A stretch of DNA of 32,410 nt from Lachnospiraceae bacterium (lineage in GTDB: Bacteria > Bacillota > Clostridia > Lachnospirales > Lachnospiraceae). Shown here in pieces: positions 8,256 to 14,637 of the stretch. The translations under genes were made by a program, and so were the position numbers. The DNA lies in assembly GCA_016282915.1 (NCBI GenBank), contig JAEELW010000032.1, positions 1 through 32,410 on the forward strand, read 5' to 3'. Position 1 is the first letter of the stretch. Every line of letters begins with the position of its first letter. A model generated the notes under the pieces. That model was not told the DNA's origin and ran no database searches. It saw nothing but the letters and a program-made list of their open reading frames with translations.

Positions 8256-10361
8256 ATGAAAACAGCTGAAAAATACAGAAAGATCATATATCCTCTGCTG
8301 GCCTGTCTCGGGCTTTCTCTTCTTCTGGAGCTTTTTCTTTTCAACCTGAATTACTGGAAAGGGCTGGGACGCGAAGAGATCGATGTACCGCTTCCGGATT
8401 GCAGCTACTTCGGACAGGCGGAGTATCAGAGTGACGGAAGTGTCCTGATGAGCGAAGCGGATGGGAACAACATCGTGCAGATCGGTATCGCGGACAGCAC
8501 TCTTAAGCTGGAGAGCATTGCCGTTGAAGCACGCTGCACGGACGGAAACGAGAGCTGGTGGGGCTATATGCGCACACCATACGTGAGTCTTCAGTCCGCA
8601 GCCGTGGAAATGACGGTGCTTCTGTATGACGGGGCGGATAATACGATGCTCACTGAGCGTCTGCTGAGCGGTACGGAAGGGGAAGCGGAATACTTTGCGC
8701 TGCCCGGAAAAAAGGGCATACAAAACGTGAGCTTAAAACTTACGGGACTGAAAGGGAAAACGCTGGATCTGAGGAGTATCGTGCTGAATGCCCGTTTTCC
8801 GATGCGTTTTCTGCCGCTCAGAGTCCTTGCGGTCTTCCTGGGCCTGCTCATGATCTTCCTGCTGTGGCCGAAAGGGGCGCTCTGGAAGGATACGCTCCTT
8901 ACGGAAGAAGGAAAGCTGAAAAAGCGTTATGCGGCCGGAGCCGGGATCCTTTTTGCCGCACTGCTCGTCCTTGTGATGGTGCTGATCTCGAAGAATCATG
9001 TATATAATCAGGGGGAATACGATTTCCGGCCCTATACCGATCTGGCGCGTGCCCTGGGAAAAGGGCAGCTTTATCTGGATGAAGAGCCCTCGCCGGAGCT
9101 CCTGTCCCTGGAAGATCCATATGATCCGGCGGCAAGAGAAGAGATAAAAGCGCCCTTTCATCTGGATTATGCGTTCTATAACGGGAAATACTATATCTAT
9201 TTCGGTGTTGTACCCTGTCTGCTGCTTTACCTGCCTTATCATCTGATCACCGGCGGAGACCTGCCGGGGAGTATCGCGCTCTTTCTGATGATGGCGGGCT
9301 GTTATGTCGGGCTCTTCTTCCTGCTGAAAGGACTGGTCCGGCGTTATGCACCGAAATGTTCCGCGGCTCTGGCCGTCCTGCTTTGGCTGGGAGCGGCTTC
9401 CGCGTTTACGATGCCGGCAGCCATGGGGGATATCTGCAATTACTATGCGCCCATGCTTCCCGCAGTGTGTTTCTTCCTTTTCGGTATGAGTGTATGTCTG
9501 CGGGCGAGGGCGTTTTACGACAGGGATGAAAGAAAAAAGAGCCTGAGGGCCCTTGCTGTCGGAAATCTTCTGTTTGCGCTGATCGCGGGCTGCCGGCCGC
9601 AGCTGGTACTGGGAGCGGCCTGCTGCCTGCCTTTTATCCTGCCCATGATCTTTAAAAAGAAAGAGAAAGGGTGGCGGATCGAATGGAGTTTTGCGGCGGC
9701 ATTCGTACTACCCTATATCCCTGTGGCCGCAGGACTGATGTGGTACAATGCGGCACGTTTCGATTCGCCCTTTGATTTCGGGGCGCTGTATAACCTGACT
9801 TTTGCCTATCTCACACAGGTGCATTTCAACTGGGCCTCGGTGGGAGCGGGGATCCTGTATTATCTGTTCCGGCCTTTTACGCTTACGGGCTTTTATCCTT
9901 ATCTGGGCACGAGCAGCCTGGAATGGAGCAATCCCAGCCTTCTGGCGTCACGTCCTTCCACCGGCGGGATCTATTTCCTCTACCCGCTGCTCTTTGCGGG
10001 GGTATTGTGCTTTGTTCCCGTGAAGAGGGAAAAGAGGGAACTGGCGTGGATCGGAAGGATCGCGCTGCTGCTGACCCCGGTGGTCGCTGCGATCACGGCG
10101 GTGATGGGAGGGCTGATGGACCGTTACCGCATGGATTTCTCTGTCTTTGCCATGCTGGCCATGATCTGCGGGATCCTCGTCTTTCATGGGCGTGTCGCGG
10201 AGAAGAGAAAGACCGTATTACGGGGGCTCCTGCTCGCTGCGGTGCTCTTTGTCATGACCGTGAGCGGCTTAAGCTATGCGACGGAAGGGCTGAATAATCT
10301 GAAGGAAGTGAATCCGGAAGCATATATCGGTATTGCACGTGCAATAGAATTCTTCCGATAA
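8256..10361 (+). CDS. large GT-C-like polytopic membrane protein, second of the pair
   Basis: A 701-residue paralog of the preceding gene with the same architecture: one N-terminal helix, a hydrophilic region of about 140 residues, then about ten helices. Shared landmarks are DPYDPAAREE, YNGKYYIYFG at 308-317 followed by VPCLLLYLPYHLITGG, AGCRP, and YNAARFDSPFDFG starting at 497. The family name and substrate are not certain. The pattern is typical of membrane proteins annotated as glycosyltransferase-like in Clostridia. ATG 8256 is preferred over GTG 8241 because a GGAAAGGGG ribosome site (8243-8251) lies just upstream. It has its own promoter, and the pilT promoter begins 15 bases after its stop. 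Confidence 0.75.
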   Translation: MKTAEKYRKIIYPLLACLGLSLLLELFLFNLNYWKGLGREEIDVPLPDCSYFGQAEYQSDGSVLMSEADGNNIVQIGIADSTLKLESIAVEARCTDGNESWWGYMRTPYVSLQSAAVEMTVLLYDGADNTMLTERLLSGTEGEAEYFALPGKKGIQNVSLKLTGLKGKTLDLRSIVLNARFPMRFLPLRVLAVFLGLLMIFLLWPKGALWKDTLLTEEGKLKKRYAAGAGILFAALLVLVMVLISKNHVYNQGEYDFRPYTDLARALGKGQLYLDEEPSPELLSLEDPYDPAAREEIKAPFHLDYAFYNGKYYIYFGVVPCLLLYLPYHLITGGDLPGSIALFLMMAGCYVGLFFLLKGLVRRYAPKCSAALAVLLWLGAASAFTMPAAMGDICNYYAPMLPAVCFFLFGMSVCLRARAFYDRDERKKSLRALAVGNLLFALIAGCRPQLVLGAACCLPFILPMIFKKKEKGWRIEWSFAAAFVLPYIPVAAGLMWYNAARFDSPFDFGALYNLTFAYLTQVHFNWASVGAGILYYLFRPFTLTGFYPYLGTSSLEWSNPSLLASRPSTGGIYFLYPLLFAGVLCFVPVKREKRELAWIGRIALLLTPVVAAITAVMGGLMDRYRMDFSVFAMLAMICGILVFHGRVAEKRKTVLRGLLLAAVLFVMTVSGLSYATEGLNNLKEVNPEAYIGIARAIEFFR
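10331..10346. repeat. perfect 16-base palindrome at the 3' end of the GT-C-like gene
   Basis: TATTGCACGTGCAATA is fully palindromic, with a CACGTG centre. It lies inside the last codons of the membrane gene and 30 bases upstream of the pilT -35 box. It could be an operator for pilT or a weak hairpin, or a chance occurrence. Confidence 0.25.
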
Positions 10362-10376
10362 GCGCTAATATTTTTC

Positions 10377-10406
10377 TTTACAGCAGGGGATATAGTTTGC
10401 TATAAT
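10377..10406 (+). promoter_or_regulatory. promoter of pilT
   Basis: TTTACA (10377-10382) and a perfect TATAAT (10401-10406) are 18 bases apart, with TGC directly before the -10. Transcription would start near 10413, so the pilT leader is about 67 bases and contains a small CGGG/CCCG hairpin. Confidence 0.7.
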
Positions 10407-10479
10407 GTAGCTTAAGTGTCGGGGTAATGCCCGATGTAAGGGGAGAAATCGATCATAAACATAAAGAGAGGGTAAAAGG

Positions 10480-11541
10480 ATGTCAATCAGGATTAATGAT
10501 GTTTTGGTGGTAGCACAGCAGGCAAAGGCCTCCGATATCCACCTGACCGTTTCACTGCCGCCCATGATGCGTGTGAACGGCCATCTGGTACGTATGGAGC
10601 AGTTCCCGGTCCTTACCGCGGATGATACGCTGGAAGTGCTGCTTTCCATCACCACGGACCATCAGCGTGAGATCTTCAACAGCAAGGGCGAGCTCGATAT
10701 GTCCTTTGCGGTGGATCCGATCGGACGTTACCGTGTCAATGCCTTCCGTCAGCGCGGTTCCGTTGCCATGGCTCTCCGTACCGTAAATACCGTGGTTCCC
10801 AATCCCGAACAGCTGGGTCTGCCGGAAGCCTTCGTGGAACTGTATACCAGAAAGAGAGGTCTGATCCTCGTGACAGGACCTACCGGTTCCGGTAAATCAA
10901 CCTCACTGGCATCCATCATCAATATGGTCAACGAGCACCGTGACTGCCATATCATCACACTGGAGGACCCCATCGAGTACCTGCATCTGCACAAGACCTC
11001 CATGGTAAACCAGCGTGAGATCGGTTTCGACTCCATGACCTATGCGAATGCACTTCGTGCTGCACTGCGTGAAGACCCCGACGTTATCCTCGTCGGTGAG
11101 ATGCGTGACTTTGAGACCATCTCCGTTGCCGTGACCGCGGCTGAAACGGGCCACCTGGTGCTTTCCACCCTGCATACCATCGGTGCGGCATCCACGGTCG
11201 ACCGTATCATCGACGTATTCCCGCCTCACCAGCAGCAGCAGATCCGTGTACAGCTGGCAAACGTGCTGGAAGCCGTTATCTCCCAGCAGTTGATCCCGAC
11301 CGCCGACGGTATGGGCCGCTGCGCTGCTTTCGAGGTGATGATCGCCAACTCCGCCGTGCGCGCACTGATCCGTGAAGGTAAATCCCATCAGCTGCTTTCC
11401 GTTATGCAGACGAACGCAAAGATGGGTATGATCAGTATGGACGCGTCCATCACACAGCTTTTCCAGGAAGGCAAGATCACCAAGGATATGGCGATCCAGT
11501 ATGCCGTGGATCCGGACGGCATGGCACAGAAGCTGCGCTAA
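10480..11541 (+). CDS. pilT: type IV pilus retraction ATPase PilT
   Basis: A 353-residue hexameric secretion ATPase that depolymerises the pilus and drives retraction, twitching and DNA uptake. Walker A is GPTGSGKST at 133-141, Walker B is DPDVILVGEMRD at 199-210, and the His box is HLVLSTLHT at 225-233. The PilT-type C-terminal motif SAVRALIREGK (291-301, family AIRNLIREGK) separates it from PilB. Length is typical. The N-terminus MSIRINDVLVVAQQAKASDIHL matches the family start, and AGAGGG precedes the ATG. It is monocistronic between its own promoter and terminator, so retraction can be controlled separately from pilB-pilC, which lie about 6 kb downstream. Confidence 0.96.
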   Translation: MSIRINDVLVVAQQAKASDIHLTVSLPPMMRVNGHLVRMEQFPVLTADDTLEVLLSITTDHQREIFNSKGELDMSFAVDPIGRYRVNAFRQRGSVAMALRTVNTVVPNPEQLGLPEAFVELYTRKRGLILVTGPTGSGKSTSLASIINMVNEHRDCHIITLEDPIEYLHLHKTSMVNQREIGFDSMTYANALRAALREDPDVILVGEMRDFETISVAVTAAETGHLVLSTLHTIGAASTVDRIIDVFPPHQQQQIRVQLANVLEAVISQQLIPTADGMGRCAAFEVMIANSAVRALIREGKSHQLLSVMQTNAKMGMISMDASITQLFQEGKITKDMAIQYAVDPDGMAQKLR

Positions 11542-11567
11542 ATAGTTTTAGAAATTTGTTTATTCTG

Positions 11568-11595
11568 ACGGGAGTCCCGTGGGACTCCCGTTTTT
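11568..11595 (+). terminator. intrinsic terminator of pilT
   Basis: ACGGGAGTCC (11568-11577) pairs with GGACTCCCGT (11582-11591) around CGTG, followed by a T-run to 11595. It lies 26 bases past the pilT stop codon. Confidence 0.9.
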
Positions 11596-11598
11596 ATA

Positions 11599-11627
11599 TT
11601 GATTTTTATTATCATATGTGATATATT
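11599..11627 (+). promoter_or_regulatory. promoter of comM-dprA
   Basis: TTGATT (11599-11604) and TATATT (11622-11627) are 17 bases apart, with TGA directly before the -10, making an extended element. Transcription would start near 11634, about 160 bases before the comM ATG. Confidence 0.6.
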
Positions 11628-11633
11628 TTCTAT

Positions 11634-11792
11634 AGCATCAATCTCTCTGATGCGGGGCGGCGTCGACCGTCCCCGGCCCAAAGGAGCCGGAGATCCCTGT
11701 GGTGATGGATATAAACCTTCGTGCAGAACAGCAGGATCCTGCTCTCCGCATTTCGGATGGCAGGTACGGGAATGATACGAAGGAGGATCATT
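11634..11792 (+). promoter_or_regulatory. long structured 5' leader of comM
   Basis: The predicted leader holds several stems. GCATCA (11635-11640) pairs with TGATGC (11648-11653). A CCGGC...GCCGG stem with AAA-centred loop lies around 11673-11690. A perfect 14-base palindrome AGCAGGATCCTGCT lies at 11730-11743. It ends with AGGAGG (11781-11786) for comM. No known riboswitch consensus was recognised (c-di-GMP, TPP, SAM, FMN, glycine and Moco types were considered). It may be an unassigned cis-acting RNA or simply a long leader. Confidence 0.4.
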
Positions 11793-13328
11793 ATGGTTGT
11801 CACAGCAGCAACGGGGGCTTTATGCGGTATCGACTGCCGTCTGATCACGGTAGAGGTGGATATCTCCAACGGTCTGCCGCAGATGGAAATGGTGGGCAGT
11901 CTTTCGGGGGAAGTGCGGGAAGCGCAGATGCGGGTCCGGGTGGCGTTGAAAAACACCGGGATCGCCCTGCCGCCGCAGAGGATCACGGTAAATCTTGCGC
12001 CGGCCAGCCTGCATAAAGAAGGGACGCAGTATGATCTGCCCATTGCCGCGGCAATGCTTGCGGCCGGCGGTTTTGTGCCGAAGGATGGCTTGAGGGACTG
12101 TTTTCTGGCAGGAGAACTGGGCCTGAACGGAGAAGTGAAGCCCGTGTGCGGTATCCTGCCGATGGTACTTCAGGCGCGGGAGGCAGGTATGAAGGAAGTG
12201 CTGATGGCTCCCGATAACGTTTCGGAGGGGGCGGTGGTGAGCGGGCTGCATATCATCGGCGTGCGTGATCTCGAAGAGCTGATCACGATCCTGTCCGAAG
12301 ACGAGGAGACAAGGCGGAAACGCTGTGTGCCGGATGAGCCGGTATCGGATGAGGAAAATCCCAAGGCGGATTTCGGGGATATCTACGGACAGGAAGGGAT
12401 GAAGCGGGCCATGGAAGTGGCGGCTGCCGGTTTTCATAATCTTCTGATGATCGGTCCGCCGGGGGCGGGGAAGACCATGGCTGCGAGGCGGCTGAGCAGT
12501 ATCCTGCCGCCTATAACGGAAGAAGAGGCTCTGGAGGTCTCCAAGATCTACAGCGTTTCCGGGCGGCTCGGAGGGGGCGGGCTGATCCGTGAACGGCCAT
12601 TTATCGCTCCGCATCATTCGGCAACCCTCCAGGCGCTGGCGGGAGGCGGGCGCAATCCGAAGCCGGGGCTGATCAGCATGGCTCATAAAGGCGTGCTTTT
12701 CCTGGATGAGACCGTGCATTTTTCACCGGCGGCACTGGAGGTGCTTCGGCAGCCTCTGGAGGATAAAAAGGTACTGGTGGCCCGCAATAATGCGAGTTAC
12801 GAGTTTCCTGCGGAATTCATGCTGGTGGCGGCAATGAACCCCTGTCCCTGTGGAAATTACCCGGATCCCCAGCGCTGCCGCTGCAGCAGGGAACAGGTGC
12901 AGCGTTATCTGGGGAGGCTTTCCGGGCCTTTGCTGGACCGCATCGATCTGTGCGTGGAACTGGGAAGGGTGGAATTGCCGGATTACAGAAAAGCCGGCGA
13001 AGCGGACCCGGATTGGTACAGCGTAAACATGCGTAAGCGGGTGCTCGGCGCGCGCCGAATGCAGGAGCTGCGTTTTGCGGGAGAAAAGATCTGTTTTAAC
13101 GCCCAGATGGGCGTTAAAGAACTGAAGAGATATGTGGCGCTCGGGAAAAAAGAGCAGGAGTACATGGATACGGTGTATGAGAGGCTGCATCTGAGCCTGC
13201 GTTCCTATCACAGGATACTGAAGGTGGCAAGGACCATAGCGGATCTGGATCGCAGCGAAAACGTTGAGGTCGGGCAGCTGCAGGAAGCCCTGTGTTACAG
13301 GGGCGTGGAAGAGAGATACTGGGGGTGA
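11793..13328 (+). CDS. comM: YifB/ComM family Mg-chelatase-like AAA+ ATPase
   Basis: A 511-residue protein with an N-terminal Lon-type (ChlI) domain, a central AAA+ domain with Walker A GPPGAGKT at 221-228 and Walker B GVLFLDE at 300-306, a cysteine-rich NPCPCGNYPDPQRCRCS segment, and a C-terminal Mg-chelatase domain. In Vibrio cholerae ComM is a hexameric helicase that speeds branch migration during integration of transforming DNA. The role is less clear in Firmicutes. After Walker B this copy reads ETVHFSP, where most relatives read ELPEF, so it is divergent at that site. The ATG at 11793 is supported by AGGAGG six bases upstream. The dprA ATG is five bases after its stop, so the two form an operon. 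Confidence 0.9.
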   Translation: MVVTAATGALCGIDCRLITVEVDISNGLPQMEMVGSLSGEVREAQMRVRVALKNTGIALPPQRITVNLAPASLHKEGTQYDLPIAAAMLAAGGFVPKDGLRDCFLAGELGLNGEVKPVCGILPMVLQAREAGMKEVLMAPDNVSEGAVVSGLHIIGVRDLEELITILSEDEETRRKRCVPDEPVSDEENPKADFGDIYGQEGMKRAMEVAAAGFHNLLMIGPPGAGKTMAARRLSSILPPITEEEALEVSKIYSVSGRLGGGGLIRERPFIAPHHSATLQALAGGGRNPKPGLISMAHKGVLFLDETVHFSPAALEVLRQPLEDKKVLVARNNASYEFPAEFMLVAAMNPCPCGNYPDPQRCRCSREQVQRYLGRLSGPLLDRIDLCVELGRVELPDYRKAGEADPDWYSVNMRKRVLGARRMQELRFAGEKICFNAQMGVKELKRYVALGKKEQEYMDTVYERLHLSLRSYHRILKVARTIADLDRSENVEVGQLQEALCYRGVEERYWG

Positions 13329-13332
13329 GGAG

Positions 13333-14460
13333 ATGGATGAACGGCTGCTTTACCGGCTTTATGCGGCACAGCTGTACGAAGTGATGCCTGCAGTGATGCG
13401 CAGGATGCTTGAGGAATACGGCAGTGCGGAAGCGATATGGAACCTGAACGAAAAAGAGCTCACGGACTGTGTCCGGCTGAACGATGTCCAGCGTGAGGAA
13501 TTTCTTTCGGCAAAGAAAAGGGGGCTGCCCGTGGAAATGCCGGAACGGATGAAGAAGAGCGGCATGACGGGGATCTGTTATGAAGATCCGGATTATCCGG
13601 CACGGCTCAGAGAACTGCCGGATGCACCGTATATGCTGTTCTGTCTTGGAAAGCTTCCGGAGGAGGACAGAAAAAGCGTTGCCGTGATCGGCACCAGACA
13701 CTGCAGCGATTACGGGAGGAGAACGGCGGAATATTTCGGCAGGGAACTGGCTGTGGCCGGAGTGCCGGTGATCAGCGGCATGGCCGCAGGCATTGACAGT
13801 ATCGCGCAGAAAGCCTGTGTGGATCACGGAGGTGAAAGCTATGGGATACTGGGCTGCGGCGTGGATGTGATCTACCCGTCCTCCAACCGGGAACTGTACC
13901 GGAAACTGACGGAGCAGGGAGGCGTGATCAGCGAATATCTTCCGGGCAGCGATCCGCTTCCTTACCGATTCCCGCTGCGCAACCGCCTGATCAGCGCCTT
14001 CTGCGATCTGCTGATCGTGGTGGAAGCGAGGGAAAAGAGCGGCAGCCATATCACGGTACAGTATGCGCTGGAACAGGGGAAGGATGTCTATGCGGTGCCG
14101 GGGAGGGTGGGAGACAGCTTAAGTACCGGCTGCAACCGTCTGCTGAGCCAGGGGGCCGGTGTGGCCTGGTGCGTGGAGGAGGTCCTGCTGGCTCTCAAGG
14201 ATATGCATCAGAAAAAGCTTCTGACTTTCCCTTTGAAAGAGATCGGGGAGAGTATCGGAATAAAGAACCATAAAAAATGGCCCGGAAAACTGCAGGGAAA
14301 GTTGCAGAAGCTGCTGAACGACGCTCCCGGTACCGCGCAGGAGCTGTATGTACGTCTGGGCGATCCCGAAATGAAGATACAGGAGCTGTTAACGGTGCTG
14401 ATGCAGCTGGAGATCGAAGGAAAAGTACTGTGCAGGGGAGGGAGGTATGAGATCGGGTGA
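13333..14460 (+). CDS. dprA: DNA-processing protein A, RecA loader for incoming single-stranded DNA
   Basis: A 375-residue DprA/Smf protein. It binds single-stranded DNA entering during transformation, protects it and loads RecA. An N-terminal helical (SAM-like) region precedes the Rossmann-like core. Core motifs are AVIGTR at 117-122, SGMAAGID at 148-155, LGCGVDVIYPSSN, FPLRNRLIS from 213 and EAREKSGSHIT at 231-241. A winged-helix-like C-terminal domain follows, containing LYVRLGDPEMKIQELLTVL. ATG 13333 is chosen because it lies just after the comM stop with the overlapping GGGGGTGAGG ribosome site. topA, which often follows dprA in Firmicutes, is absent; a membrane protein gene follows instead. 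Confidence 0.95.
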   Translation: MDERLLYRLYAAQLYEVMPAVMRRMLEEYGSAEAIWNLNEKELTDCVRLNDVQREEFLSAKKRGLPVEMPERMKKSGMTGICYEDPDYPARLRELPDAPYMLFCLGKLPEEDRKSVAVIGTRHCSDYGRRTAEYFGRELAVAGVPVISGMAAGIDSIAQKACVDHGGESYGILGCGVDVIYPSSNRELYRKLTEQGGVISEYLPGSDPLPYRFPLRNRLISAFCDLLIVVEAREKSGSHITVQYALEQGKDVYAVPGRVGDSLSTGCNRLLSQGAGVAWCVEEVLLALKDMHQKKLLTFPLKEIGESIGIKNHKKWPGKLQGKLQKLLNDAPGTAQELYVRLGDPEMKIQELLTVLMQLEIEGKVLCRGGRYEIG

Positions 14461-14563
14461 AGTCCGGGGGATCGCTGTGCCATCCGGGGGCTGTCCTATG
14501 CGGCCACCGTCACGCAGCAGGTACGCGGCCCGGGGCAGAATAGTAAGGGGGCGGATGCTTTTC

Positions 14564-14592
14564 TTGACGGAGCCGGCAAAGAATGATAAATT
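14564..14592 (+). promoter_or_regulatory. promoter of the first YfhO gene
   Basis: TTGACG (14564-14569) and TAAATT (14587-14592) are 17 bases apart, with TGA directly before the -10. Transcription would start near 14599. The 14461-14563 stretch between dprA and this promoter shows no gene and no clear terminator. Confidence 0.5.
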
Positions 14593-14624
14593 TATAAGAG
14601 TTTCTGTAGTTTTTTAGGGTATCT

Positions 14625-14636
14625 ATGGTTTTTTGA
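14625..14636 (+). promoter_or_regulatory. three-codon leader reading frame before the first YfhO gene
   Basis: ATG GTT TTT TGA encodes Met-Val-Phe-stop. AGGGT (14616-14620) is five bases ahead of this ATG and is the only ribosome-site-like sequence here. The YfhO ATG at 14638 begins one base after the stop codon, and no ribosome site directly fits it. Reinitiation after the mini-frame is therefore a plausible way to start the main gene at low level. Whether it is translated is unknown. Confidence 0.35.
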
Positions 14637-14637
14637 T

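Noticed and set aside
10413-10479. c-di-GMP riboswitch in the pilT leader
   Set aside because: The leader is about 67 bases with one small hairpin and lacks the GEMM core; too short.
11730-11743. AGCAGGATCCTGCT as an operator of comM
   Set aside because: One or two perfect 14-base palindromes are expected by chance in 32 kb, so it is not treated as a separate site.
14461-14563. topA or another gene behind dprA
   Set aside because: Translation in all frames shows no topoisomerase start (ESPAK-type motif) and no coding character.
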